DNA of 64,000 nucleotides from Datisca glomerata. Taxonomy: Eukaryota; Streptophyta; Magnoliopsida; Cucurbitales; Datiscaceae. The DNA is taken from the NCBI GenBank assembly GCA_003255025.1, contig QANY01013163.1, positions 62,001 to 126,000 on the forward strand, read 5' to 3'. Positions 11,656-23,239 of this stretch are shown here, one piece after another. The notes under the pieces were generated by a model, which worked only from the letters and a program-made list of their open reading frames with translations, had not been told where the DNA came from and made no database searches. Position 1 is the first letter of the stretch; the number at the start of each line of letters is the position of its first letter. The translations under genes were made by a program, and so were the position numbers.

Positions 11656-12060
11656 TTGAAAATGAGAAGAGTGGTTTTAAGGACAAAGGGTAAAAGTATA
11701 TTGAGTAAAGAGTCATTTGTCAATAGAAGGAGTTGTAACAAGACCTCAAGACTAAAGAATCAAGATGGAAAATGGAGGGGCTCAAGAAAGGCAATTATAA
11801 ATGTTATTGAAAACTTCTATGAGGGCTACTTTGCAGAAGAGCCTAACTCTGACCAAGATTGGCTCCTTAGTCCCATTCAGGCCACAATAAGTCATATAGT
11901 TAACTTTTTGTTGATTGAAGATGTCAAAATTGAGGAAGTGAAAGTAGCTGTTTTTTGCCATGTAGGAGATAATGCCTATTGACTAGATGGTATACTAGGG
12001 CAGTTCTTCCACAAACACTGGGACCTAGTGGGTGTTGATCTATGGGAAGCTGCAAGGCCC
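11656..12060 (+). pseudogene. LINE reverse transcriptase, N-terminal part
   Basis: The open part (11656-11982) contains ENFYEGYFAEEPNSD and VKIEEVKVAVFCHVGDNAY. It continues in another frame as GQFFHKHWDLVGVDLWEAA. These correspond to the LINE RT segment in which intact copies read roughly DKAPGPDG and then FYQKNWD. The DKAPGPDG box itself is degraded. The piece is non-functional. Confidence 0.7.
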
Positions 12061-12660
12061 CTAACCTAAGAAGATAACTCAAGTTGCAAGACCCCTAAAC
12101 TACGAAGATAACTCAAGTTGCTGGACTTTGGGGATAAGTGTGATATTAGTCTCATTCATAGAATTATTCAAAATAAGATTTAGTGGGAAATTTGTGCATC
12201 TTATTATGACATTTGTCACTACTGTCACATATGAAATTATTATCAGTAGAGAGCAAGTTGTTACTTTGAAATCTAATAGAGGCTTGAGACAATGAGATCC
12301 TCTATCACCCTACCTATTTATCATGGTTTTGGAGAGTTTGTCAAGATGCATAAGTAAGGTTGTCCTAGATGGAAGAAACAAACCACTATGAATAAAAAGA
12401 GATAGCTCCCCCCAATCTCTCATCTATTTTTTACAAGATGATAATGTGTTCTCTGAATCAGCAGAACATGAGTCTTGTTTACTCCTTAAAGATTGCATAG
12501 GAAGGTATTGTTAGGCTTCAGGTAATAGGTTAACTTGGATAAAAGTTGCCTTTGGCTTAGTTGTAATGCATGTACGTACTGCTAAACAAAAAAAATTGAT
12601 TAGTTTCCCCAAGTACCCCTTCTCAGCTAAAATAGAGACTTACATGGGTCTCCCAATTGA

Positions 12661-13250
12661 TTGGAGAGTTTAAACATATGGGATTTACAACATGGCCATG
12701 GAAACAATGGATCAAAGAACCTCAAACTAGAAATCACATCTGCCATCTATCGGGGGAAGGAAGTTTTGCTGAAGGCAGTAGCTCAAGCCCTTCCGAGTCA
12801 AATTATGAGAACTTTTAAACTCCCAAAAAGATTTTGTCTCAAACTTCAATCTACAATGATAAGGTTTTGGTGGGCCAATAGGGAAGATTCTAAAGGTATT
12901 CACCGGTGTTCTTTGGAAAAACTTAACAAGAGAAAGGAAGAAGGGGGACTCGGATTCAGTTACTTTGAGGACTTTAATTTGGCTTTACTGGCTAAACAAG
13001 CTTGTATTTTATACCATTCTCAATCTAGCTTATGTGTTATTCTCCTTAAAAATCTATAGTTTCCTGATAAATACTTCTTAAGTGAAAAAGATGCTAAGAA
13101 TGGTACTTTGGCGTGGAAGAGTATCTGGCAAAGGAATAAAATTTTGATGAAATATTCTGCTTGGAGTATTAAAGATGTGAGATCAGTTGATAATTGGGAG
13201 GATGTTTGGCTACATAATGTTCTGATATCAACATTGTATCTGATTTAATC
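12661..13250 (+). pseudogene. LINE RT thumb and zf-RVT-proximal region
   Basis: An open stretch of 132 residues includes GKEVLLKAVAQALPSQIMRT, FKLPKRFCLKLQSTMIRFWW and KRKEEGGLGFSYFEDFNLAL. This is a conserved signature of plant LINE RTs between the catalytic core and the zinc-finger-like zf-RVT domain. The frame then continues with a stop as FPDKYFLSEKDAKNGTLAWK. The sequence between 12060 and 12660 is RT-like but heavily mutated, with no intact YADD-type box visible. Confidence 0.85.
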
Positions 13251-13849
13251 TAGAATGACAAATGGGATATCAGTAAAATTTCTTCTTACTTTTCATCATG
13301 GCTATTAGCAAAGCCCGCTACAAAAAATGCCGGCTTTCCACAATATCGACTAACATAAAAGCTGTGGGAACTCTATGGATTACCTTCCACAGCTTTGTCA
13401 TACTGTTGTTTCTATTTCTTTCTCTTTAAATAGTCAAGATAGGATTGTATGGCCTTATAATAAAGATTAAAATTTTACAGTTAAATCTTTCTACCATGTG
13501 ATAAGCAATTTTGGACTCAAACTGTCCTTCCTCAATCAATATTCAAAATAGAGTTCTTTATTTGGAGAGCTTCTCATAATCTGTCCTCCTTCTGATTACT
13601 TTCAGATTGGTGAATGGTTCCACAGAGTTGGTGTTTTGATCTTTCAAATCATTCTGATGGAGGCAGTGCCTTATTATCATATTTTGGTTTTCTTTGTTGG
13701 GGCATTTGGAAGACAAAAAATGATTTTGAGTTTCTCTAAGAAAGATGTGAATCCTATAGCAGTCATTAACAAAGTTGCCTCACACGCTGCTGATTTACTG
13801 AATGTTTAATAAGATGCTGCTGGTTGAAAATGGTAGCATACCTCAGTTA

Positions 13850-14260
13850 ACATCTTGGTCTCCACCACCAAAAGCACCATCAAGTTGACTGTGGATGTTG
13901 CATTCCATCCTTCTTGAGGTGCTGCTACTATTAGAATTGCTGCAAGGGATATCTCAGCTTCTTTGATTCAGTTTTCAGGGAAGAGAATAGTAGGTCGATT
14001 GGTTGAGCAAGCTGAATTAAGGGCAGTAGATGAGGCATTATATTTAGCCATATTGAATGGATGGGATAAGGTAATCATTGAATCTGACTCTAAGCAGATT
14101 GTAAACTGGATCAATGGTGGAAGTTGTGGATTGGAGACTTCGAAATCTAATCAGGAAAGTGCAGGAAAAATCAACTTTCTTCATGATTGTTTGATTGTTT
14201 GGGGGAAATAGAGGTTCAAATGAAGTTGCTGATGCTATAGCTTCCTGTAGCAACTATCAA
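13850..14260 (+). pseudogene. LINE-type RNase H domain
   Basis: The frame at 13963-14211 reads FSGKRIVGRLVEQAELRAVD and ALYLAILNGWDKVIIESDSK, matching the plant LINE RNase H with its conserved E and D residues. It is preceded by a frame-disturbed WSPPPKG-like start near 13858 and followed by NEVADAIAS in a shifted frame. Intact domains remove RNA from the RNA-DNA hybrid. Frameshifts break it on both sides. Confidence 0.8.
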
Positions 14261-14412
14261 GTTATATTTCTTTTGAACATTTGTATCTACACAGCCATAT
14301 TGTTAGGTTGAATTCTGATGTAAAAGTCATGAAGAGATGAAAGCATAGACCTCCTTGATGTGTTTTCTTTGAATCCTAATAAGAATCTGATTTGACAAAA
14401 CAAAAAAACACA

Positions 14413-15274
14413 TAATTTTTCCTTTGACAAAAAAATACAAACCATTTAATTTTTTTTATCATAAAACCTTTAATTCTACAAACCGTTTAAAATCCTCAAA
14501 TAAGAAGCCAACAGTTTCAAGTTCAGCTAAGGCCATTTCAATTCAAGATAATGATAATTAATGAGTTATAAACCAATAACTCCAAATAAATACCCATTTA
14601 AATATCATGAGTTACAAACTATTTCAATTTATCCAGATCTCAAATCATGAAGAATTACTGACAACACATTCCAATGAAAATTCAACAATGCAAATTATTA
14701 CTTGACAATTCCTTGAAATAGTTACAAACGGCCTTAAAACTACCATTAGTCACTTATTTAATTATTTAACCACTGTAAACGTTACATGTCTCACGTTCTA
14801 TACTATTCTACTATACATAAATCTCTCTATATATTTAATAATCTTAAATTACCCTTCAAAATGACCATGTGGTTTGATGTTTTAGTTTACACCTACTTCA
14901 GATGCACATATTTAAATCTTTTATTATGCAATTTGGGTTGAATCCTCCCATATCCACATGCGTGTAAATATGTAACCTTAAATACAAACTTATGTTAAAA
15001 TATCACTGATCGTATAATTCACTTACTCTAATATATTACCTGATAATCTCTTCTTTTTGGCACTTTTGATGTTTTTCGTTCTCTTTGAATTATTCTTTCG
15101 TCATTCATCGTTTAATTAGTTTTGTTTCTATATCAACTGTTGTTGACGATCTTTATTGAATTAAATTATATTTTTAATTCAATAGTTTAGGATTTTAAAA
15201 ATTTATTATCCACAGTATACATCCGACAATTTCAATATGAAATATATTTATAAACTTTTTTTATAATTAAATAT
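14413..15274. other. AT-rich DNA, probable Helitron interior
   Basis: No coding signal. The right-hand part leads into a Helitron-type 3' terminus at 15322, so some of this may be Helitron interior. No 5' TC terminus could be fixed. Confidence 0.35.
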
Positions 15275-15322
15275 AGATTTCAAATTTGTATAATCTCATG
15301 CAACGCTCGACCATTTATCTAG
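15275..15322 (+). mobile_element. Helitron-like 3' terminus
   Basis: The sequence GCAACGCTCGACCATTTATC followed by TAG and then T fits the plant Helitron 3' signature: a short GC-rich near-hairpin, about ten bases, then CTAG followed by a host T. A mutated copy (ending CCAG) is at 20167-20222. The matching 5' end was not identified. Confidence 0.45.
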
Positions 15323-16190
15323 TATGAATTGAAACTTCTGATTCTTAATGTTTCTATTTTTGTGTGTGAATTTAGGGCACCTAAATGTTCTAAATGAAGG
15401 AGGAGAGAGAGCTCCAATTGTGGAATTGAAGAGAGTAGATTTTGATAAAATAAAATAAATTCAAAACAACGTCTTTTAAATGAAGCATAAGAGAGATAGA
15501 AACCGAAGTAGTTTTATTTGAGGGCACTAGTTAGATGTCCTTGCTTCACACGGATTATACATAATAATGTTAAAATACTGAAAATAGACTTTATATTATT
15601 TTTGAAATGGTAAGTTTAAAAATAAATGAATAGATGCCCAATTATTTACGTAAAAGTTTGTACGATGTTCATCATCATTAATATTTAGAAAATGTTAAAA
15701 TTAGAAAAGTCATCCACATTTTTACTTGTTAAAAAGACGATTTACATTACAAATTAAGTAGATGAAAAATTTCTCCAGACTAAGATATGGTAAACTTATA
15801 TAAATACGCTTACCTCTAACTAATTAATTTATATGTGCAACCAATTTACAAAGTATATTCTCGTTTCTTCCATGTTTTATAAAATAAATCTCTTATATTC
15901 CTTGAATTTTCTAACCAACTATCAATATAATGGTTTAATTTGAAAGTGAAATTTAATCAAATTATAAACTATCATAGAGATAATTTTTAATATGAAAGTA
16001 GTCAATTTAAATCTTGAGACATCCAAGTAGTTAAGTTCCTTAACTTTTAAAACGAACAAAGGTCCACGAATAAGCATTTTTCTGCAAAGCACAAAATATA
16101 TGATATTATTAATAGAAATTTTATAAAAGTCAGGGGTAAGTAATATACTATTTAAGAGGAAAAAAAGAGAAATTGTCCCAGAAAATTATA
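15275..16190 (+). repeat. Duplicated segment R, copy 1 (uninterrupted)
   Basis: The segment matches 20167-20932 joined to 26266-26395. Shared landmarks include GGAGGAGAGAGAGCT, AAATGAAGCATAAGAGAGAT and GAACAAAGGTCCA. At 16062-16066 it holds a single GTCCA exactly where copy 2 is split by LTR element A. No coding sequence is recognised. It may be part of a larger dispersed repeat. Confidence 0.85.
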
Positions 16191-16983
16191 CAGAAATTCT
16201 AACATATAAACCATTTTCATGGTACTAAGTTAAAAAATAACCCAAAAAATTTAATAGTAAATAAATTGCCATTTTTTAGTTGGTGTGATTTGAAAAATTA
16301 TTAGTTGTCTAACATGTTCTTACCTTATCCATTATCAATTTGTTTCATTTAAGGGTAAATTTTGTTGATATAACTTGATTTTAGAGATTTTAGTAAAAAA
16401 AAATTGTGATTTTAATTCAAATTTTTTCAAATTCTCTCCCAATTTTATGCGTAATTTTTCTTTTACACATTCTTTAATATTTTTTTGAATTCTGTACTTG
16501 CACTCTAAATTACCTATTAAAAAGTAATAGTTAAAATACGTTTTTAAAAAATTAGTATGTGATATTTATTTTTCATAAAATTAATTTAGTCGTCTAAATT
16601 TACAGATCACAGTTAAATATATGACTTTTAAAAATAATATTTGATACTATGTTAGATATTTCATTTATCTAATTATCTACTTAAAAATTATTTTTCAAAT
16701 ATTTCATAAATTTAGGAGTATTCGTAAGAATTATTGGTGATTGCATATTTTTAAATTAATTTTAAATATTTGATTTATTGATATTAGTCCCCAAATTAAA
16801 AAAAAACTGAGTAGAAACATGAGATAAGGGTATTGTAGACAAATCATAAAAGCTTACAACTAAACTAATTAGAAAAATGCCATTTTTATCTACTTTAATT
16901 TATTTTAAGTCAATTTCTAACTTAATAGGATGAAAATGACATATATACGCCATTTTTCCAAAATTATATGTCAACCTCAATTC
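16191..16983. other. AT-rich intergenic DNA
   Basis: No gene, RNA or repeat boundary recognised. It ends where a copia-type LTR begins with TGTTGGGTTGTCCC. Confidence 0.45.
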
Positions 16984-18551
16984 TGTTGGGTTGTCCCTCC
17001 TATTGGAGGTGGAGCATGGTTTCCATTGGCCCAAGGAAACAAGGCCCAATTGGATTATATGGGCTAAGGTGTATGGTGGATGTGTGTAACACACAATTAT
17101 AACTCATCCAATTTTTGTGTGTGTGATTTTCTACGCCACTTAAGCTTAATGGATAAGCATCCCTTGTTCTGTGTGCTCATTTTAAAAAGAGAATTGAGTG
17201 GTAAATCCTCCGCATAGAGTAATAGGGGTGGCAACGGGCCTGTCCGGCCAGGGTTCGGCCCGGTCAATTCACGGGTTAGGTCGTCGAAAATTTAGGACGG
17301 TTCGAAATGAACCGTCAAGCCGGCCCGTGAGTTGTGGGCCAGGCCGGGCCTGATTAAATACCGATCTAACTCATTTCCTTCTTAATGTGATTTATTTGTT
17401 AAAAATGTAAATGGGGAGAGTTGAACTTTGATGGGACTAAATGAAGTGTAAGACAAACCACTAAGGCATATGGAAGTTATATTATTTTTTTATAATTATT
17501 TTATTATATTACTGTAAAATCTCAAAAGAAAAACTTGTCATAATAAGTAAAATAATCATTTTATTTATTAAATTCATAAACTAGTGATATTCATATTCAC
17601 ATAAAATCTAAAAATATAATAAATAATTAATAACTAATTAACAATTCATGTTCATTAACAGAACAAAAAATATTAGGAATATTAAACCAATATTTTTTAA
17701 AGTTTTCATGAATCTAATTTTTTATTTAATTAAATATGTTTATCTTAAAAGTATATTATTTGAAATTTTGATAAAATGTTAAAAGACAATAAGAATATAT
17801 TTTAAACAATTTATCTAACAAAAGTTGTCTTGGTCTATTGGCAAAAAGTGTCATTTACAAGGGAGATGTAAAGGGTTCAAACTTCACTACATACCTAATT
17901 ATTTAATTTTTTAGACACAAAAATAGATTCCCGGGCCGGGCTGGGCCGGTTCAACCGATTTCACGGGCCGAACCGGCCCGGTTGCCACCTCTATAGAGCA
18001 TAAGCGTCTTTTTACAGAGGAGGCATTTTTACGGAAGAAAAATAGAGAGAAAGAGAGGTGAGATACGAGAAGAAAAAAATTGAGAAAATAGAGAAAAATT
18101 TATCATGTGGTTACGATAAATTTTTGCTCTCACCGTCTCAGTAATCTGAGGGTGTTTTCGTGGATTCATCACAGTCGTCTTCAATGATATTTTCTTCGTT
18201 ATCTCTTCCGTTGTGATTTGAGTTATCCTTATTTAGCTGGATTTATTTTGGTGTAGGCACCGTTATCTGTGACGTAGTTTAAGTTAATTCATCGGTGTGA
18301 TCCTCTAGTTTTATCTAGAGAATAACTTGTTGTAACCCCATTATTTTTATAGTGGAGATCTGATTCGGAGTTTGTCCCGTGATTTTTGCCTTCATACTGA
18401 AGGTTTTTCCACGTTAAATTTGGTGTCATACATTTCTGCTTTCCTGTGATTGGTTTATTAATCTGATTGATAGATTATTTTCTACGAATTAAACCGATTG
18501 ACTACAATAATTGTTGATCTGTGTCATTGGGGTTTGCTAAAATTTCTAACA
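16984..18551 (+). repeat. Copia remnant 3, 5' LTR (with insertion)
   Basis: It begins TGTTGGG and ends TTTCTAACA, two bases before a tRNA-Met-type primer-binding site, which fixes the 3' edge. Subtracting the hAT-like insertion and its duplication leaves about 790 bp. The 5' edge is chosen from the TGTTGGG start typical of copia LTRs and is less certain than the 3' edge. No second LTR is present in the window. Confidence 0.65.
17223..17993. mobile_element. hAT-like non-autonomous element 3 (GC-rich ends)
   Basis: The termini TAGGGGTGGCAAC and GTTGCCACCTCTA form a 13-bp inverted repeat with one mismatch. Subterminal DNA is rich in GGCCCGG/CCGGGCC on both sides. The flanks TAGAGTAA (17215-17222) and TAGAGCAT (17994-18001) match at 6 of 8 positions. 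The ends belong to the same TAGRGGTG type as the elements at 3013 and 5187 but the interior differs. Near each end is a tRNA-like B-box-type motif in inverted orientation (GTTCAAACTTC near 17879; GTTCAACTCTC on minus near 17420). No transposase is encoded. Confidence 0.75.
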
Positions 18552-18553
18552 AG

Positions 18554-18565
18554 TGGTATCAAAGC
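18554..18565 (+). other. Primer-binding site (initiator tRNA-Met type)
   Basis: TGGTATCAAAGC differs by one base from the canonical copia PBS TGGTATCAGAGC, complementary to the 3' end of initiator tRNA-Met. It lies two bases after the LTR end. Confidence 0.85.
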
Positions 18566-18601
18566 TTGGTTCGGTATCGGTTTACAGTCACTTGTGTAGT
18601 C

Positions 18602-19597
18602 ATGAAGGTTAATACAACCAGAATGGTTAGTCTGAATGGGTCTAATTGGCAGTTATGGAAATGAAAAATGGAAGATCTCCTCTATTGTAAAAAGTATCAC
18701 GCTCTGATTATAGGTGATTCAGGAAAACTGAAGGATATGAGTGATGAAGACTGGCAATTGTTGAATCGTCAAGTTATGGGTTTTATACGTGAGTGGTTGG
18801 ATGACAATGTTTATCACCATATTTCGAATGAGATTTCTGCAAACCCTTTGTGAAAAAAATTAGAAGAGTTGTATGAGAGGAAAACAGCTGCGAATAAAGC
18901 TTTTCCGATACGAAACTTATCAACCTGAAATCAATAGGGGGTTTCAATTGCAGAGCACCTGAATGAGATACAGAGTATTGTGAATCAACTCTTTACCATG
19001 AAAATGATTTTAGATGATGAGCTTTAGGCCTTACTACTTCTCAGTTCCTTGCTAGACAGTTGGGCAACATTGGTAGTGCCATTGAGTAACTCCTCTCCTG
19101 ATGGTAAAGTCTTGATGAGTACTGTTAAAAGCAGTTTGTTGAACGAAGAAACAATATGAAAAACATTGGGTTCCTCTACAAGTCACTTAGATGCTCTTGT
19201 TACAGAAAGTCGGGGGAGAAGCCAGAGCAAGAACAAGAACATTAATCAGGGTCATTCAAGAAGCAAATATGTGAAACGGGGTATTCAGTGCTATCACTAT
19301 AAGAAGAGGGGTCACAAGAAAAGTAAGTGCCGAAAACTGAAAGCTGAACAGCAGAAGGAAAATAGTGATAAGAAAAATGAGAGATCAGAAACAGTAGCTC
19401 CCACCAACCAAGATGTCCTTATTATTGTGATGGAAAATGTTGTGAATGTCACATGCCTAGACACAAAGTGGGTAGTCGATAGTGTTGCGGCCATCCATGT
19501 TACGTCTAGAAGGGATCTTTTCTCAACGTACAAAGCATGTGACTTTGGTACTGTGAATATGGGTAACGAGGGAACCTCCAAAGTTGTCAGTATTTGA
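18602..19597 (+). pseudogene. Copia gag to protease
   Basis: Starting at the ATG 18602 the frame reads MVSLNGSNWQLWK and then a stop. It resumes as MEDLLYCKKYHALIIGDSGK (18668-18853), typical of the copia gag UBN2 region. A zinc knuckle with its first cysteine pair altered (CYHYKKRGHKKSKC) is at about 19290. A mutated protease site WVVDSVAAIHVT, where intact copies have DSGAT, is at about 19470. The missing glycine and the stops indicate a dead copy. Confidence 0.85.
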
Positions 19598-19669
19598 GAT
19601 GTATGTCTAGAGACAAATACTAGTTGCAGGTTGGTACTCAGAAATGTGAGACATGTGTGAGACATCCGA

Positions 19670-20165
19670 TTGAACTTGATTTCGACAAGTCAACTCGACG
19701 AAGAGAGATATCATAACTATTTAGGTGAAGGTAAATGGAAGCTCACCAAAGGTTCACTAGTAGTGGTAAGAGGAATAAAAAATCCTACGATCTATATGAC
19801 ATCTACAAAGCTGAGCAATGGCTTAGTGAATGCCGTGGAGGGTGATTCCACGAGTGAATTGTGGCACAAGCGACTTGGACACATGAGTCAGAAAGGGCTT
19901 GAGATTTTAGCCAAGAAGCGACTCCTTCCTAACATAAAAGGTAAGTTACTTAAGAATTGTGTCGTTCAAAAGAACTTTCAATAGAAATTCCAATGTTTTG
20001 GATTTGGGGCATTCTGATGTGTGTGGTCCCCCATTATGGGTGCTTCATATTTTGTTACGTTTATAGATGATCAATATAGGAAAATGTGGGAAATCTAAAA
20101 GACTAGGTGTTTAGTATCTTTAAATAATTCCATGCCCGAGTTGAAAGAGAGACATGAAGATTTCT
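19670..20165 (+). pseudogene. Copia GAG-pre-integrase and integrase start
   Basis: The frame contains MNLISTSQLDEERYHNYLGE and then ELWHKRLGHMSQKGLEILAK, the GAG-pre-integrase signature. After a stop near 19984 it continues with a degraded DVCGP-like and FVTFIDDQYRK integrase start. It ends abruptly where segment R copy 2 starts. Confidence 0.85.
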
Positions 20166-20166
20166 A

Positions 20167-20932
20167 GATATAGATTTCAAATTTGTACAATCTCATGCAA
20201 CGCAAGATCATTTATCCAGTATGAATTGAAACTTCTAATTCTTAATGTTTCTATTTTTGCGTGTGAATTTAGGGCACCTATATGTCTTAAATGAAGGAGG
20301 AGAGAGAGCTTCAATGGTGGAATTGAGGAGAGTAGATTTTGATAAAATAAAATAAATTCAAAACAACGCCTTTTAAATGAAGCATAAGAGAGATAGAAAC
20401 CGAAATAGTTTTATTTGAGGGCACTAGTTAGGTGTCCGCGGCTCACATGGATTATACACAATAATGTTGAAATATTGAAAAGAGACTTTATATTATTTTT
20501 GAAATGGTAAGTCTAAAAATAATTGAATATATGCTCAATTCTTTATGTAAAAGTTTGAACGATGTTTGATCATCATTGATATTTAGAAAATGTTGAGAGT
20601 AGAAAAATCAGCCACATTTTTACTTGTCAAAAAATGATTTACAAATTGCGATACGGTAAACTTATATAAATACTCTTACCTTTAACTAATTAATTTATAT
20701 GTGCGAGCAATTTACTAAGTATAGTCTCGTTTCTCCCATGTTTTATAAAATAAATATATTATATTCCTTGAATTTTCTAGCCAACTATCAAGATAATTGT
20801 TTAATTTGGAAGGGAAATTTAAGCAAATTATAAACTATCATAGGGATAATCTTCAATATGAAAGTAGTCAATTTGAATCTTAAAACATCCAAGTAGTTAA
20901 AATCCTTAATTCTTGAACCGAACAAAGGTCCA
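20167..20932 (+). repeat. Duplicated segment R, copy 2 (left part)
   Basis: This matches 15275-16066 and begins with the mutated Helitron-like terminus. It ends with GTCCA at 20928-20932, the left target duplication of LTR element A. The right part resumes at 26266. Confidence 0.85.
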
Positions 20933-21494
20933 AGTAAATGAAAAAATTTACGGTCTTAGAGAATTGATCGTGAATTTTCTACATCATAATAGAAAAATAA
21001 AGAGTATGTGGACGGAAGTAATAAACACCATGATTTGTGTGGAAAACCCTTAAAGAGAAGAAAAACCACGAGAATAATTTGATAGTATTTCTTTAGGGAG
21101 AAAGGGTTTACAAGGATAATACAAGCTACATGTTGTGTTTGTTTCATGTATGTGTGTAGAAAGATGTTGTGTCATCCTTTGGAGTTACATTTTGCCTCTA
21201 TTTTATGCTTTTATAGAATTTGATACAATTTATCTAATTTTATCTGAAAATATGATCAATAGAATATTTTTCTGAGATCTAGTTTATTAACAACTAAGTA
21301 AATCTTGATCGTCTGATCAATCTAATGGTCTTTGATTAGCATCTCTTTGAATTTCCATGTTGGCAAGCCATATACTTTTTATTGGTCTCTTTTTCATAAC
21401 CGCTTAGTTGATCTTACAGTCTTTGCTCTATCTTCTCATCGATGGAGTCTTTGGTCTAGATCTTACGACGGTCATGTGAAATTTTGTCTGTTCA
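20933..21494 (-). repeat. LTR of element A (3' LTR in element orientation)
   Basis: It aligns along its length with 25693-26265. Landmarks include GTGGACGGAAGTAATAAA, ACAAGCTACATGTTGTGTTT and CATCGATGGAG. The terminal TG on the plus-strand left has mutated to AG. The LTR pair shows many substitutions and indels, so the insertion is old. Confidence 0.85.
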
Positions 21495-21506
21495 TTGGCC
21501 CTCATT
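21495..21506 (-). other. Polypurine tract of element A
   Basis: On minus the bases read AATGAGGGCCAA, immediately before the 3' LTR. Element B has AATGGGGGCCAA at the same place and element C has AATAGGGGAAAT. Such tracts prime plus-strand DNA synthesis in LTR elements. Confidence 0.7.
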
Positions 21507-22734
21507 AGACTCAACAGAATTTTATTTGTTAAGGTGTAATGTTGATCTTTTCTTATTCTGACTGATGTTACATTCTTCTGTTCCCATTTACAAATACTTT
21601 TTCATTTATGATAATTACTTCTCATTCATTTATTGTTATGTCTTTCTGTTTCTTTCACTACGGGCTCGTTAATAAAATTTTTCCCATTTTCTTTACTACG
21701 GACTCATTGATAGAGTCTTTCCCATGTTCTTCATTTTTCTTTTCCTCCTCTCGTACGTTAAGATCTGTGACAATAATGTTATACAAAACAACAACATAAT
21801 AATTTATTGAAATGAATAAGGAGCGAGTGTATCATTTCATAATTGCATTCAAGAGTTAGAGTTTGATGTCGCGTATTTATTGATAGAGTTTCTCCCATTT
21901 CCTTCTCTATAGGCTCATTGATGGAGTTTCACTCATTTCCTTTGCTACGGGCTTATTTGGGAGTTTCTCCTGTTTTCTTTGCTACGAGGTCATTGGAGAG
22001 TTCTCTCATTTTCGAGGACTTAGGTTCAAATGAACAACCATGGCCCTGTTTTAATATTGAGAAAATGACTTATGATCAACTACTCATTTTCTGTGGAGAG
22101 GAGGACTCAAGTTTAAATAAAGAATCATCACCCCATTTTCGCTTTGAGAGGGACTTACGAACTGTCCGTTTTCAAGTACTTAGGTTTAAATAAAGAACCA
22201 CAGTCCCGTTTTCACTTTGAGATGGACTTACGAACTACCCATTTTAAGAAATTAGGTTCAAATAAAGAATCATGGCACCATTTATAGGCATGCTTCTTGT
22301 TCAGATTTCATCATACCATCATGAGTGAAATTGATTTGAGTATTTCTGTTTACAAGTATTTTTTGGGAACCTGGACAATTTTTCAAGATACTGTTTGGCA
22401 TGTCGTTGTTAATCTCCTTGTTGAGGATGATGCTGTCAACTCTTGTGTTGGAGATGTCGTTGTCGTAGTCTTTTGTATGTTCTTGTAATTTTCCTTTATT
22501 CAGGACTTTGCAAATTTTCTCTATTCTTTCATCTCAGTACTTGCTCCTCACTTTGTCTTTCTTTGTCCACTTTCCTTTTCTTTACTTTCTCTTTTCATTT
22601 TTCACTTCTCCTTTCATTATTTTCACTTTTCCTTTCTCCACTTCCGCTTTCCCCACTTTTCGTATTTCTTCCTTTCTTATTTTTGGACTTCTTCTTTTTA
22701 GTTTCCTTTAGAGAATGGTGCTGCACACATCATT

Positions 22735-22985
22735 CTTCATGGACCTAAGCTCTTGGTGAGCTCAGGGGGCCCGTTTCCTTTAGAAAGTAAAAGTCTTCAT
22801 GGACATAAACTATTGGTGAACTCAGGTACTCGTTTTCTTTAGAAAGCAAAAGCCTTCATGGATATAAGCTCTTAGTGAGCTCAGAAGTATGTTTCCTTTA
22901 TAAAGCAAAGCACATAAGCTCTTAGTGAGCTCAAGGGATCGTTTACTTCTGTGAACGATGTTCGTAGACACTCCCAATGACATAA
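22735..22985. repeat. ~60-bp minisatellite in element A
   Basis: About four diverged units share the core CATGGA, CATAAGCTCTTGGTGAGCTC and CGTTTCCTTTAGAAAGCAAA. A second repeat type, with TTAGGTTCAAATAAAGAA and GACTTACGAACTGCCC, lies at 22020-22280. Equivalent positions in B and C hold different units. Confidence 0.75.
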
Positions 22986-23239
22986 GCTTTTCACAAATCT
23001 CAGAGGCACTAAATTTCCTGTCGAGCTCTTACTAGAGTTTCTCTCATTTACTTTTCTTTTTCTTTTTCTCCTACACAAATATCTATGCAAGAATGTTGAA
23101 CAACATCATATATAATATCTTAATGGAATGAGTAGGGAACGAGTATACCGTAACTTTCTTCTAGAAGTTCGAATCTCATTCCATAAAGAATTTCAAGAAA
23201 ATGTATTCTGTAGTTTTTAGGGACATATGATTTGTCACA

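Larger units (their letters stand above)
11640..14412 (+). mobile_element. Non-LTR retrotransposon (LINE) remnant
   Basis: On plus, three blocks typical of plant L1-type LINE ORF2 occur in order: the RT fingers region, RT thumb/connection with a zf-RVT-like region, and a C-terminal plant RNase H. An A-rich tail (AAAACAAAAAAACACAT, about 14398) marks the 3' end. The endonuclease domain is absent, so the copy is 5' truncated, as is usual for target-primed reverse transcription. Stops and frameshifts are scattered throughout. It abuts copia remnant 2. Confidence 0.85.
16984..20165 (+). mobile_element. Ty1/copia retrotransposon remnant 3
   Basis: A 5' LTR, a PBS, gag and protease to GAG-pre-integrase occur in order on plus. 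Integrase is represented only by a few residues (FVTFIDDQYRKM). At about 20165 the sequence switches to segment R copy 2, so RT, RNase H and the 3' LTR are lost. The LTR contains a nested hAT-like element. Confidence 0.85.

Noticed and set aside
12060..12660. Possible intact LINE RT catalytic box
   Set aside because: The surrounding RT blocks are recognisable but the YADD-type motif could not be read in any frame without assuming several changes.
17135..17165. tRNA-like text (ACTTAAGCTTAATGGATAAGC)
   Set aside because: Only an A-box-like half is present. No B box, anticodon arm or acceptor pairing follows, and it lies within a copia LTR.
22443..22748. 101-residue Phe/Leu/Ser-rich frame
   Set aside because: It comes from a pyrimidine-rich TTTCTTTCC stretch. 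A parallel frame in another phase has the same composition.
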